The notes under the pieces: model-generated
The model's input: only the letters and a program-made list of their open reading frames with translations
What the model was told of the DNA's origin: nothing
Database searches by the model: none
Source of the DNA: Saprospira grandis
Lineage (GTDB): Bacteria > Bacteroidota > Bacteroidia > Chitinophagales > Saprospiraceae
Length of the DNA stretch: 64,000 bases
Direction of reading: 5' to 3'
Assembly (NCBI RefSeq): GCF_027594745.1
Contig: NZ_CP110854.1
Location: 2,931,501 to 2,995,500 of the forward strand
Made by a program: the position numbers and the translations under genes
Shown: positions 35,217 through 44,301 of the stretch, one piece after another
Layout: the number at the start of each line of letters is the position of its first letter
Numbering within the stretch: the first letter of the stretch is position 1

Positions 35217-36614
35217 CTAGCTATTTAGGGCCTGCCAGCTTTCGTCGCCAGCCTTAACGGCTCCTGTTTGAGGGAGCTCATTGGCGGCTTGGAATTCGGT
35301 AATAATAGCGGCTAGTTCGCTGCTATATTCTCCATCTGCTGCGCAGCTATAGCCATTTTGGGCCAAAAGGACCTGGATAGTATAGACATCAGAGGTTTCG
35401 TTTTTGCCTCCTTTGCCCACGCTGCCATCTAGGCGGCTTTTGAGGTCCATGCTAAGCTGTTGAGCAGAAGCTTGGTCATATTCCATCCCAATCAAATCCA
35501 CCTCATTAGAGCTGCTATTGCCTACTTTTCCGTTGGCCAAGAAGCGGCGCATATCTTCTTTGAGGTTAGAGGGGTTGATATAGCCTTCATGACGCCCTAC
35601 TTCATTGCCATCGCGGAGATAGACCATAGTGGGTACTTTGTCCACCTTAAAGCGCTCATGCAATTTGGTGCGGCCATCAATCAATACATTTTCATATTTG
35701 ATGCTGGTTGTTTTATTGGCCTCTGCGGCTAGTTCGAGCACGGCATCTTTGACCGAGCTGCCCACTTTTTTACAAGCGCCCGACCAAACGGTTTCGAAGT
35801 AGACCACCACAAATTCGCCCAACTCGAAGAGTTCTCTTTCCGAGATAGTTTTTTGGTCCTCCATAGAAATCACCTTGCTACTATCCGAGAACTTAGCGCC
35901 CTCGAGCATAGTATTGATTTTTTGTTGGAGGCTAGCCAGGCTAATTTCGCCTTCATGTCGAGCAAATTCCTTATTGTCCACCATAAAGAGGAGGGTAGGG
36001 AAGTGCTCGATATTATGTTTTTTGCGCAAGCCTTCTTGGCCATCATCCACATGTTTTTCTAGGCTAAATTGCCCGGCATGTTCGGCCACCAAATCATCTA
36101 GATGTTTGGAGAGCTTGCGGCTTTCGCCAGTTTGAGCGCCAAAGAAAGCAATTTTGTAATTGCCTTCAGGCTTTTGGGCCGAGCCGAGCAATTGTTTGGC
36201 TCTATCGCTTAGGCCGGCTACGGTGGCCTTGATATTTTGGGGCACTTCGGCTAGGTCGGCAAATTGGCCATACCAGTTGCTGGCCAACTTTTGGGCTTCT
36301 CCGGCTAATTTTTGAACGCCTTCATCTACTTTTTTGCCAGCGGCTAGCAGATCTTCTGCTGCGGCAAAGCAATTGGCAAAGAAGGGTTCTTGTTCAAATT
36401 TGGCCTTGAGTTTATCGAATTCTGCTTGCCAGTCTCCGCTACTGCCTTTGGCCTTGGCCAAAATCTGATTGCATTTTTCTAGGGTGGTCTTCATTTCTTG
36501 GGCCTGAGCGGCTAGGGCTGCATCTTGGCCAAAGTCGCCTGCCTCATAGTGCTTGAGCCACTTTTGGGCTGCGGCCTGAAGTTCCTTGACTTTATTGATA
36601 GTTGCTTGATCCAT
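35217..36614 (-). CDS. Cytoplasmic two-thioredoxin-fold protein with C-terminal peptidoglycan-binding domain
   Basis: 465 residues, no signal peptide. Residues 1-130 are helical. Two thioredoxin-like domains follow: the first (about 145-240) has no active-site cysteines (FGAQTGESRKL), the second (about 250-360) has WSGACKK in place of WCGPC, leaving one cysteine. Both keep the cis-Pro region (FPTLLFM, VPTMVYL). The last ~65 residues resemble the PG_binding_1 fold (IQVLLAQNGYSCAADGEYSSE, then FQAANELPQTGAV). A cell-wall-binding domain in a protein without export signal is odd; it could belong to a phage-tail-like or contractile structure, but nothing else here shows that. It is 9 bp downstream of a partner gene. 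Confidence 0.7.
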   Translation of the reverse strand: MDQATINKVKELQAAAQKWLKHYEAGDFGQDAALAAQAQEMKTTLEKCNQILAKAKGSSGDWQAEFDKLKAKFEQEPFFANCFAAAEDLLAAGKKVDEGVQKLAGEAQKLASNWYGQFADLAEVPQNIKATVAGLSDRAKQLLGSAQKPEGNYKIAFFGAQTGESRKLSKHLDDLVAEHAGQFSLEKHVDDGQEGLRKKHNIEHFPTLLFMVDNKEFARHEGEISLASLQQKINTMLEGAKFSDSSKVISMEDQKTISERELFELGEFVVVYFETVWSGACKKVGSSVKDAVLELAAEANKTTSIKYENVLIDGRTKLHERFKVDKVPTMVYLRDGNEVGRHEGYINPSNLKEDMRRFLANGKVGNSSSNEVDLIGMEYDQASAQQLSMDLKSRLDGSVGKGGKNETSDVYTIQVLLAQNGYSCAADGEYSSELAAIITEFQAANELPQTGAVKAGDESWQALNS

Positions 36615-36623
36615 TTCTGTGAT

Positions 36624-37544
36624 TTATACAAGTTGCTGCAATTGGCTCTCTTGGATGAGCTGATTGATTTCCTCAAAAAGGGCGGCATTGCTCGCAATGG
36701 CCTCCGCTTTATTTTCGGGCGCAGCTACTGTTTCTTCAGCAGCGGCAGTGGCCGTTTCCTCTTCTTCTAGCTCGCCCAATTCAGCGGCTAGTTCGGCATC
36801 GAGCTCTGCCTGAAGGGCTTTGGCCGCAGCAATTTCTTCTTCTAATTTCTTAAAGAGCTTGCGGGTTTTGATAAAGGCCGCACCAAACTCTTGGCGGAGT
36901 CCAGCATCTGCATCTTTGAGCAAAAGGGCAAATTGGCGAATAGCCGTTTTTAGCTCTTCGGCCTGGCTGATGTCCTCTGGCTGAAGTCCATCGGCTAGGT
37001 TAATGCCTTTATTGAGGTCCGAAATCTGTACCAAAAGGGCCTGAATTTGTTCTTTGGGGCCAGCGGGCGTCTCTTCTGCTGTGGCTTCGCTAGCATCGGC
37101 TACGGCTTCGGCAACGGCTTCTTCTGCAGCGGCCATGGCCACTTCTACGCCTGTACCTTTTAGGGCCGTTTTGGTCAATTGCTTGAGCAATAGGGCCTTT
37201 TTAGCATTCCCCTTCAATGGTTCAAGTTGAAGAACGGGATTGTCATATTCATCTAAGCTAATATAGCACTGTCCTAGGCTGATCTCTTTTTTGTTGGCTT
37301 TGAGCAGCTCTTTAGAGAGCTTGGCCCAGCTAGCCGTTTGGTCGCCAGGAATAATAAGGCCCATTTTTTTGCCGGGCATATCGGCAAACTCATAATTGGT
37401 GAGGGCCAAATATTTGGTGGGCAAATCGGCACTGTTGTGCTCCGATTGCATGCTGTTGAGCAAGGTCTTAATGACCTTTTTATACTCCTTGTATCCCAGG
37501 CTCTTATCCTGAACCTGTTCGGGCGTAAGCTTCTTAATTTTCAT
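36624..37544 (-). CDS. Hypothetical protein, Ala/Glu-rich, partner of the thioredoxin/PGBD gene
   Basis: 306 residues. Residues 1-130 look globular (TPEQVQDKSLGYKEYKKVIK, then KKMGLIIPGDQTASWAKLSK). The rest is Ala/Glu-rich and likely helical or coiled coil, with two acidic low-complexity linkers. No signal peptide or membrane segment. I know no family. It ends 9 bp before the next gene, so the two are an operon, and their products may interact. The similar organisation (globular part plus charged helix) suggests a structural or adaptor role, which is inference. Confidence 0.65.
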   Translation of the reverse strand: MKIKKLTPEQVQDKSLGYKEYKKVIKTLLNSMQSEHNSADLPTKYLALTNYEFADMPGKKMGLIIPGDQTASWAKLSKELLKANKKEISLGQCYISLDEYDNPVLQLEPLKGNAKKALLLKQLTKTALKGTGVEVAMAAAEEAVAEAVADASEATAEETPAGPKEQIQALLVQISDLNKGINLADGLQPEDISQAEELKTAIRQFALLLKDADAGLRQEFGAAFIKTRKLFKKLEEEIAAAKALQAELDAELAAELGELEEEETATAAAEETVAAPENKAEAIASNAALFEEINQLIQESQLQQLV

Positions 37545-37707
37545 AATCTGGTTCGCTTAGTTTTTTTGGCAAATGTATTTGGAATCCGAAAATACAAAAT
37601 TTATTAGGCTTCAGCCAAGCAAAAAGGGAAAAGCCCATTTTTTTTTCGCTTTTCTAAAAAACTATTGTTTATCTGTTCTTTATGCCTTATTTTATTGCCT
37701 TTTTTTT

Positions 37708-37850
37708 GGGGCTGCCCACTCGCTTCGCTCGGGTCGGGCCATTGCGCAGCTCGCAAGTCTGCTCGGCCCTGCAGCCCTGCGGGCTTTGGTCTGCCGCCTT
37801 TGGCGGCCCTGCTCCAGCCCCTCAGCCTGCGGCCCTTTGGGCCTGCAAGA
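37708..37850 (+). repeat. Modular hairpin element, copy I
   Basis: Subtype 1, plus strand, preceded by a T-run. Closing pair GGCTG (37710-37714) with CAGCC (37823-37827). Hairpins AGCCCTGCGGGCT and GCCGCCTTTGGCGGC, and GCGGCCCTTTGGGCC at the far end. Confidence 0.8.
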
Positions 37851-37966
37851 CGCAAAAAGCGGTATTCGTCGCTGCGCTCCTCATGCTTTAACATGTCCCC
37901 GCCCACCCGCCCCTCTACGGGATTCCTTTAAGGAATCCCTCGGGGCAGCTGGGCCATTTTGGTCCA

Positions 37967-38131
37967 AACAGGCGGCTTTGCCGCCTGCTGGCCGAAGGCC
38001 AGAACGGCCTAGCGATGCGGTGGGGTGGCCGAAGGCCAGACCGAACAAAACGAGCGCTAGCGAAGTTTTGTGAAGGGCCGAGCAGACCTGCGAGCCCCAA
38101 AGCGTAGCGCCCGCCGCAGGCGGGAGGCCCC
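37967..38131 (-). repeat. Modular hairpin element, copy J
   Basis: Subtype 2, minus strand, facing copy I. It starts directly after the T-run of the sulP terminator. Closing pair GGCCT (38125-38129) with AGGCC (38006-38010). The post-core hairpin is an ACAAAAC/GTTTTGT stem, then GGCCTTCGGCC. Open frames across copies I and J are not genes. Confidence 0.78.
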
Positions 38132-38165
38132 AAAAAAAACGCCTCACAAAAAAATGCGAGGCGTT
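38132..38165 (-). terminator. Terminator after the SulP gene
   Basis: AACGCCTCGCA pairs with TGTGAGGCGTT around a T-rich loop, followed by a T-run that leads into copy J. Confidence 0.85.
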
Positions 38166-38179
38166 TAAAGAAAGGGCTT

Positions 38180-39709
38180 TTATTTTACATCATCGACCAG
38201 TAGTTTGTAGCTGGGGTCTTCAATAACATTGACATCGACCACCTTATCGGCATTGGCCAAAAGTTTTCTGCAATCTTCTGAGAGGTGTTTGAGATGGACC
38301 TCCTTATTGGCTTTTTGGTAGCGCTCCGTCAGTTTATTGAGGGCCTCAATGGCCGACATATCCACCACTCGGCTTTCGGCAAAATCAATAATCACAACTT
38401 CGGGGTCATTTTGCACATCAAACTTCTCATTAAAGGTAGCCACAGAGCCAAAAAATAGGGGGCCATAAATTTCGTAATGTTTGTGGCCATTTTCGTCGAT
38501 ATGCTTGCGGGCGCGAATCCGAACGGCGCTATCCCAAGCAAAAACCAAGGCCGAGATAATCACGCCCACCACCACGGCAAGGGCCAAATTATGCAAAACC
38601 AAAGTGACCACCGTAACCAGCACCATCACAAAAATATCAGACTTTGGCATCTTGTTAAAGACCGTAAAACTGGCCCATTCAAAGGTACCAATAGCCACCA
38701 TAAACATCACGCCAGCTAGGGCCGCAATAGGAAGCTGTTCAATCAAGCCCGCACCAAACATGATAAAAATGAGGAGCATTACGGCCGCCGTAATGCCCGA
38801 CAAGCGAGCGCGGGCACCACTAGATATATTAATTAAACTTTGGCCCAACATAGCGCAACCACCCATGCCCGAAAACAGGCCAGAGAGAATATTGGCGGTT
38901 CCCTGTGCCACGGCTTCGCGGTTGCCAGAACCCCGACTTTCGGTAATCTCATCAATAATATTCAGCGTCAATAAACTTTCGATTAGGCCCACAGCAGCCA
39001 CCACGCCCGCATAAGGCAAAATAATCTCTAAGGTTTTGAGGCTAAAAGGGACCTCAGGAATATGAAAGGGCGGAAAACTTCCCTGAATCGAGCTAATATC
39101 ACCTACCGTTTTGGTATCGATCCCAAAAGCCGAGACAATGCCAAAAACGGCCAAAATAGCCACCAAAGAAGAGGGAATGGCCCGAGTCAATTTAGGCAAC
39201 AGCCAGATAATCAGCATAGAAAGGACCGTCAGGCCAAGCATCATCCACATTTCACTGCCAATCATCCATTGGCCATCTTGCTTAAAATGATCGAATTGAG
39301 CGGTAAAAATGATAATGGCCAAACCATTGACAAAACCAAAAATAACAGGATGCGGGACCAGCCGCATAAATTTGCCCAAACGGAAGAGCCCGGCCCCAAT
39401 TTGGAAAATCCCGGCCAAAACAACGGCCGCAAAAACGTATTCGACCCCATGATGCAAGGCCAATTCGACAATCACCACCGCCACGGCACCCGTTGCGCCC
39501 GAAATCATGCCAGGACGACCACCCAAAATAGCGGTAACGATTCCCATCATAAAAGCGGCATAGAGTCCCGTAAGCGGATGTAGACCAGCAATCATGGCAA
39601 AGGCTACGGCCTCGGGAATCAAGGCTAGGGCCACGGTTAGGCCTGAGAGTAATTCTTTTTGATAATCTACTTTTTGAGAGAGATCAAAGAGTTGATATTT
39701 CTTTTTCAT
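38180..39709 (-). CDS. SulP/SLC26 family anion transporter with STAS domain
   Basis: 509 residues. About 10-12 membrane segments with the family signatures ALALIPEAVAFAMIAGLHPLTGLYAAF and GVVAAVGLIESLLTL, and a C-terminal STAS domain (about 400-500: VVIIDFAESRVVDMSAIEAL). Family members carry sulfate, bicarbonate or other anions across the inner membrane; the substrate cannot be read here. Diverges from the DEAD-box gene, with 350 bp between them. Confidence 0.9.
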   Translation of the reverse strand: MKKKYQLFDLSQKVDYQKELLSGLTVALALIPEAVAFAMIAGLHPLTGLYAAFMMGIVTAILGGRPGMISGATGAVAVVIVELALHHGVEYVFAAVVLAGIFQIGAGLFRLGKFMRLVPHPVIFGFVNGLAIIIFTAQFDHFKQDGQWMIGSEMWMMLGLTVLSMLIIWLLPKLTRAIPSSLVAILAVFGIVSAFGIDTKTVGDISSIQGSFPPFHIPEVPFSLKTLEIILPYAGVVAAVGLIESLLTLNIIDEITESRGSGNREAVAQGTANILSGLFSGMGGCAMLGQSLINISSGARARLSGITAAVMLLIFIMFGAGLIEQLPIAALAGVMFMVAIGTFEWASFTVFNKMPKSDIFVMVLVTVVTLVLHNLALAVVVGVIISALVFAWDSAVRIRARKHIDENGHKHYEIYGPLFFGSVATFNEKFDVQNDPEVVIIDFAESRVVDMSAIEALNKLTERYQKANKEVHLKHLSEDCRKLLANADKVVDVNVIEDPSYKLLVDDVK

Positions 39710-40061
39710 TGGTTAAAACTATTGATTTTCAGTGGGTTGTTTTTTTATTGGCCCAAGCTTGGGCAAAACGGCCACAAAACTAGGCTTTTTTGAGCAAAAG
39801 ACCCTAAATAACTGAAAAACTTTGTCTTAACAGATGGCAGATTTAATATTAAATCTGCTAGGCAGAATACCGATTTTATCAATTTTAGGCTCAGCTCTGC
39901 AATATTTTACGCATCTTTGCGGCGAGCAATACCAAAAAAAAACAATTGGCAAGCGCTCACTAATGATCATTTTGGCCTAAGGGCTCCTATTACTTTTGAA
40001 TGAATTTGAGAAAGATTTTTGATGAAGGGGGCGAGTGGGTCGAGTTTAAATTAATACTACT
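39710..40061. other. Divergent intergenic region with a 22-bp perfect palindrome (39837-39858)
   Basis: Between sulP (left) and the helicase gene (right). GCAGATTTAAT and its exact complement meet at AATATT, a possible dimeric-regulator site or cruciform. An ATCTTTGC word at about 39913 resembles a degraded -7 box. No coding frame is convincing. Confidence 0.5.
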
Positions 40062-41543
40062 TTGCTAACCTTCAAGGAGTTGGGTCTTTCGCAGCCCACG
40101 CTAAAAGCAATTGCGGAAATGGGATTTGAAAATCCTAGTGAAATTCAACATGAAGCTATTCCAGAACTACTAGAGCAGGAACGCGACTTTTTGGGCTTGG
40201 CCCAAACGGGAACCGGAAAAACCGCTGCTTTTGGTCTGCCGCTCATCGAGCGCATGGATAGCCAAATGCCCCTAACACAGGCATTAATCTTAGCCCCCAC
40301 TCGTGAGTTGGGCCAACAGATTGCCAAACAATTAGCGCTTTTCGGAAAATACCAGCAGCGAATTAACATGCTTGCCGTTTATGGTGGTGCTCCCATCGTT
40401 AAACAACTCAAAGCCCTCCGCTCTGAGACTCAGCATATTATTATTGCTACGCCTGGCCGCTTGATCGATTTACTCAAACGTGGCGCTGTAGACCTCAGAG
40501 GTTTGCGCTATTTGGTCCTCGATGAAGCCGATGAGATGCTCAATATGGGCTTTAAAGAAGATCTAGACGAAATTCTAGAATATACCGCCGAAGGTAAAAA
40601 CCTTTGGTTGTTCTCTGCTACTATGTCTAAGGATATTAAGGGCATCGTAAAACGCTATATGACTAACCCCCTAGAGGTGCAGCTCAATAGCAAGCAAGAG
40701 GTCAATGAAAATATCGAACACCAATATGTAGGCCTACACTATAAGGATAAGTCAGAGGCTTTGGGCCGTTTCCTAGACGCTCAACCCGATATGCGGGCCG
40801 TGGTTTTCTGCCGCACTCGTCGCAATACTCAGGAATTGGCCGAGCTCTTAATCCAAAGAGGCTATACCGCCGATGCTTTGCATGGCGATTTGTCGCAAGC
40901 GCAGCGCGATCAAGTGATGCGCCGCTTCCGCCAACACAACTTGCAGGTCCTTATCGCTACCGATATCGCTGCCCGGGGTATCGATGTGGATGATCTAACG
41001 CATGTTTTCCACTACCATTTGCCCGATGACCTTTCTTATTATACGCACCGAAGTGGCCGTACCGCTCGTGCGGGTAAAAAAGGTTTGTCGATCGCTTTTG
41101 TAGAAAAACGCGATTTCCACCGCATCCGCCATATCGAAAAGATGTTGGGCCTCAAAATCAAACAAGTAGAAGTGCCTTCTGCGGAGCTGATTCGCAACGA
41201 ACGCCTCAAAACTTGGTGCAAAAATGTCTTGGACCAATCTATCCGAGCCAACCTTACCGAGGAAATGAAGGAAGAAGCTAATCTGCTTTTTGCCAACCTC
41301 AGCAAAGAAGAGCTCATCGGAAAGGTCCTCGCTCATGAGTTGAGTAAAATCCAACTCGGCAAAATGGGCGCCCCTCAGTCTTTCTCTGAAAAAGGTGGAG
41401 GAGACCGTGGCCGCTCTGGCCGCAAAGATGGTCGTCGAGGTGGCTATAAAGGCAAGAAAAAAAGTGGTGGTTACGGCAAAGGCCGTCCCAATGACCGCTT
41501 TAGCAGCTTCAAGAAAAAGAAGAAGAAAAGAGGGAAGTACTAA
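40062..41543 (+). CDS. DEAD-box RNA helicase
   Basis: 493 residues. Motifs: Q motif (GFENPSEIQ), I AQTGTGKT, Ia APTRELGQQ, Ib TPGRLIDLL, II DEAD, III SAT, IV VVFCRTRRNT, V ATDIAARGIDVDDL, VI HRSGRTARAG. The tail from about 445 is Arg/Gly/Lys-rich, a typical RNA-binding extension. It would unwind RNA in ribosome assembly or cold adaptation. No ATG fits: a stop lies at 40047-40049 and the first in-frame ATG would remove the Q motif, so the start is TTG at 40062 or another rare codon just upstream. Confidence 0.93.
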   Translation: MLTFKELGLSQPTLKAIAEMGFENPSEIQHEAIPELLEQERDFLGLAQTGTGKTAAFGLPLIERMDSQMPLTQALILAPTRELGQQIAKQLALFGKYQQRINMLAVYGGAPIVKQLKALRSETQHIIIATPGRLIDLLKRGAVDLRGLRYLVLDEADEMLNMGFKEDLDEILEYTAEGKNLWLFSATMSKDIKGIVKRYMTNPLEVQLNSKQEVNENIEHQYVGLHYKDKSEALGRFLDAQPDMRAVVFCRTRRNTQELAELLIQRGYTADALHGDLSQAQRDQVMRRFRQHNLQVLIATDIAARGIDVDDLTHVFHYHLPDDLSYYTHRSGRTARAGKKGLSIAFVEKRDFHRIRHIEKMLGLKIKQVEVPSAELIRNERLKTWCKNVLDQSIRANLTEEMKEEANLLFANLSKEELIGKVLAHELSKIQLGKMGAPQSFSEKGGGDRGRSGRKDGRRGGYKGKKKSGGYGKGRPNDRFSSFKKKKKKRGKY

Positions 41544-41565
41544 ACAACGCTCCAACTTCTAAATA

Positions 41566-41606
41566 AAAAACCTTCTCCAGTTTTTGGGGAAGGTTTTTCT
41601 TTTTTT
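41566..41606 (+). terminator. Terminator after the helicase gene
   Basis: AACCTTCTCCA pairs with TGGGGAAGGTT (one G:U), followed by an interrupted T-run that runs into element K. Confidence 0.85.
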
Positions 41607-41750
41607 GGGGCTGCCCCTCCCTGCGGTCGGGTCGGGCTGTGTCGGGGCTCGCAAGTCTGCTCGGCCCTGCGCGGGCTTTGCCTGCTAGGTCTGCGGCTTC
41701 GCCGCCCCCCTGTCCATCCCTCAGCCTGCGGCGGCTTCGCCGCCTGCAAA
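41607..41750 (+). repeat. Modular hairpin element, copy K
   Basis: Subtype 1. Closing pair GGCTG (41609-41613) with CAGCC (41722-41726). Hairpins GCGGGCTTTGCCTGC and GCGGCTTCGCCGC, and GGCGGCTTCGCCGCC at the far end. The core carries GGGGCTCGCAAGTCTGCTC. Confidence 0.8.
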
Positions 41751-41806
41751 ACCGCAAAATAGGACCAAAAAAAGCGCTCTGGGTTCTACCAGAACGCTTT
41801 AAGCAT

Positions 41807-42028
41807 TTAGTATTCGTCTTCAGGAAAGAAGAAATCACTTTTGGTGGGATAATCATCCCAGATGTCTTCAATGCCTTCGTAATGCTCTCCCTCATCTTCT
41901 AGGGCCTGAAGGTTTTCAATCACCTCGATAGGCGCACCAGAGCGGATAGCATAATCAATAAGTTCGTCGCGAGTGGCAGGCCAAGGAGCGTCCTGCAAAT
42001 AAGAGGCGAGTTCTAACGTCCAATACAT
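41807..42028 (-). CDS. DUF2795 family protein
   Basis: 73 residues: MYWTLELASYLQDAPWPATR, then DELIDYAIRSGAPIEVIENL, a pattern of DUF2795, a short family found in many bacteria and some phages, with unknown function. The tail is acidic and aromatic (DIWDDYPTKSDFFFPEDEY). A single-gene unit on the minus strand. The ~290 bp to dcd upstream hold no gene. Confidence 0.8.
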   Translation of the reverse strand: MYWTLELASYLQDAPWPATRDELIDYAIRSGAPIEVIENLQALEDEGEHYEGIEDIWDDYPTKSDFFFPEDEY

Positions 42029-42319
42029 AGAGAAATAGAATTTTCGATGGTTTGCTTTTATGTTGTCTTTTAAAGGATTACCCTCTATTTATTCGGGCCC
42101 CTCAAAGGCCTGCAAATGTAAGGGCTAGCCGTTAATTTCCATAACGAAAAGAGCGAAAAAAAAGTGGGTCGGCCAAGAAAAAAAAGGACAAAAGTTTAAT
42201 AAAATCTTATCCTGAGAAATAGCGGCCAAGTCCATTTTTCTTTTTTAATTCGCCCAAAATTATTATTATTCAAAATAAAGATTGGTCTAGCTTATAGGGC
42301 AGTCTTCAAGAAGAACAAG

Positions 42320-42856
42320 ATGATTCTATCAGATAAAGCCATTTTAAACTGTATAGCGCAAGGCGAAATCGTTATTGAGCCTTTTGACAGAGCCTGCCTA
42401 GGCAGCAATTCCTATGATGTTCACCTAGGAGCCAGCCTAGCCGTTTATGAGGCCGAGGTCCTAGATGCTCGAAAACACAACTCGGTTCGCCGCTTCGAAA
42501 TTCCCGAAGAAGGCTATGTTTTACAGCCTGGCCAACTTTATTTAGGCGTGACTCAAGAGTACACCGAAACCCATAAACAAGTTCCTTTTTTAGAGGGGAA
42601 ATCTAGCGTGGGCCGCTTGGGCATTGATATTCATGCCACCGCAGGTAAAGGCGATGTGGGCTTCTGTAACTATTGGACCTTAGAGATTTCTTGTAGCTTG
42701 CCCGTCCGCGTATATGCCGGTATGCCTATTGGTCAACTGATTTACTTTGCCCTAGATGGCGAAGTGGAAAATCGCTACAATAAAAAACAAAATGCCAAAT
42801 ACGTAGAGAAAACGCCTTATCCCGTAGAATCTATGATGTGGAAAAATAAGTTCTAA
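42320..42856 (+). CDS. dcd: dCTP deaminase
   Basis: 178 residues of the trimeric dUTPase/dCTP deaminase fold. EGKSSVGRLGIDIHATAG is the active-site segment of the family, and the Glu in TLEIS is at the place of the general base. It converts dCTP to dUTP for thymidylate synthesis. The start at 42320 gives the standard N-terminus (MILSDKAI). Convergent with the next gene, overlapping by 4 bp. Confidence 0.93.
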   Translation: MILSDKAILNCIAQGEIVIEPFDRACLGSNSYDVHLGASLAVYEAEVLDARKHNSVRRFEIPEEGYVLQPGQLYLGVTQEYTETHKQVPFLEGKSSVGRLGIDIHATAGKGDVGFCNYWTLEISCSLPVRVYAGMPIGQLIYFALDGEVENRYNKKQNAKYVEKTPYPVESMMWKNKF

Positions 42857-43101
42857 TCAAATTTGTCCCCATCAAAGTATTCATCATAAGGCTCCTTTTC
42901 TGGGCTATTGGCAAAGACCGCCAAGCCTAAACCGAACATGACCAATACAAGTTTTAGTAAGAAACCTACGGCCGCACCAAAGAGCTGGTTGAGCCAGTCG
43001 GTTAACATAAATGGCAGACCAATAAGGTTGACAATTAGGCCCACAAAACCAATGAGGAAAAGCCCAAAGGCAATGAGGGTTAGGGTTGTTTTGTTTTTCA
43101 T
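42853..43101 (-). CDS. Small two-helix membrane protein
   Basis: 82 residues with two hydrophobic segments (TLIAFGLFLIGFVGLIVNLI and FGAAVGFLLKLVLVMFGLGL) and an acidic C-terminus. Similar short proteins are common in Bacteroidota; the function is unknown. Its stop overlaps the dcd stop from the other strand. Confidence 0.65.
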   Translation of the reverse strand: MKNKTTLTLIAFGLFLIGFVGLIVNLIGLPFMLTDWLNQLFGAAVGFLLKLVLVMFGLGLAVFANSPEKEPYDEYFDGDKFD

Positions 43102-43228
43102 AATTGTAGATGCTATTTCCGTTGAAGCCGCAAACTTACTAAAGAACTATTAGAATTACATTTTGTTCTCGCTCCTTTTCCATCCGAGCAGGCAAAATTA
43201 GAGCGAACTAACTAGATACTAACAGTTA

Positions 43229-44092
43229 ATGATCAAACTAATTGAATGTCCAAGGGATGCCATGCAGGGTTTGCATGATTTTATCCCCACTGAAGAGAAG
43301 GTAAATTATCTCAATCAATTGCTAAAAGTGGGCTTTCATACCCTAGATTTTGGCAGCTTTGTCTCGCCCAAGGCGATTCCGCAAATGAGAGATACGGCCA
43401 AGGTCCTCAGCCAGCTAAATTTGGAGCAGAGCAGCAGCCAGTTGCTAGCTATTGTGGCCAATCAAAGAGGGGCCGAGGATGCCTGCCAATTTGAAGAAAT
43501 TCGCTACCTAGGCTATCCCTTTTCGGTCTCCGAAACCTTCCAACAACGCAATACTAATGCAAGTATTGCCGATTCTTTGGGCCGAGTAGAGGCGATCCAA
43601 AAGCTTTGCCTCAAGCATAATAAGCAGTTGGTGGTTTATGTCTCTATGGGCTTTGGTAACCCTTATGGCGACCCCTGGAATGTAGAACTGGTGCAAAATT
43701 GGGTCAATGTCTTGGCCGATATGGGCATCAAAATTATTTCACTTTCAGATACTATTGGGGTGGCTAACCCCCAAATTATCGAATACCTTTTTGCTAATCT
43801 GATTCCCCCTTATCCAGATGTGGAGTTTGGCGCCCATTTCCATACTCAAGCCCATAATTGGGAGGAGAAAGTTGTGGCCGCTTACCAAAATAATTGCCGC
43901 CGCTTTGATGGGGCGCTCAGAGGATATGGGGGCTGCCCTATGGCCAAAGATGATCTAACGGGCAATATGCCTACCGAAAATCTGGTCTATTATTTTAATA
44001 GCCAAAAGGAAGAGCTCGCCCTAAATGAAACGGCCCTGCAAGAAAGCTTGGCCATGGCGCTTGCTGTCTTTCCTCAAAAAACAACGATCTAA
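43229..44092 (+). CDS. Hydroxymethylglutaryl-CoA lyase-type protein
   Basis: 287 residues of the HMGL-like TIM-barrel family. ECPRDAMQGL is the N-terminal signature with catalytic Arg-Asp; FGSFVSPKAIPQM, VYVSMGFGNPYGDPW, SLSDTIGVA and the HFHTQ metal-binding His pair follow; GGCPMA near the end is the Cys loop. It would cleave HMG-CoA to acetyl-CoA and acetoacetate in leucine breakdown, or a related substrate. Confidence 0.88.
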   Translation: MIKLIECPRDAMQGLHDFIPTEEKVNYLNQLLKVGFHTLDFGSFVSPKAIPQMRDTAKVLSQLNLEQSSSQLLAIVANQRGAEDACQFEEIRYLGYPFSVSETFQQRNTNASIADSLGRVEAIQKLCLKHNKQLVVYVSMGFGNPYGDPWNVELVQNWVNVLADMGIKIISLSDTIGVANPQIIEYLFANLIPPYPDVEFGAHFHTQAHNWEEKVVAAYQNNCRRFDGALRGYGGCPMAKDDLTGNMPTENLVYYFNSQKEELALNETALQESLAMALAVFPQKTTI

Positions 44093-44113
44093 GCGAGCAA
44101 AGAGATTAGCGCA

Positions 44114-44150
44114 AGCCCCAAACGGCCAACGGCCGTTTGGGGCTTTTTCA
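44114..44150 (+). terminator. Terminator after the HMG-CoA lyase gene
   Basis: AGCCCCAAACGGCC pairs with GGCCGTTTGGGGCT over a three-base loop, followed by a T-run. Confidence 0.92.
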
Positions 44151-44151
44151 T

Positions 44152-44296
44152 TGGCCCTATCGGCTGAGGGGCTGGAGCAGGGCCGCCGCAGGCGGCAGAC
44201 CAAAGGCTTTTGAAGCAAAGCGAAAAAGCCTGCAGGGCCGAGCAGACCTGCGAGCTGCGCAATGGCCCGACCCGAGCGAAGCGAGTGGGCAGCCCC
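44152..44296 (-). repeat. Modular hairpin element, copy L
   Basis: Subtype 1, minus strand, immediately after the murF-alr stop. Closing pair GGCTG (44290-44294) with CAGCC (44162-44166). Hairpins: AGGCTTTT/AAAAGCCT stem as in copies E and Q, then GCCGCCTGCGGCGGC. Confidence 0.8.
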
Positions 44297-44301
44297 AAAT
44301 C

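Noticed and set aside
37573..38073. 166-residue open frame
   Set aside because: It runs through hairpin elements I and J. Such frames appear across most element copies and share no consistent protein.
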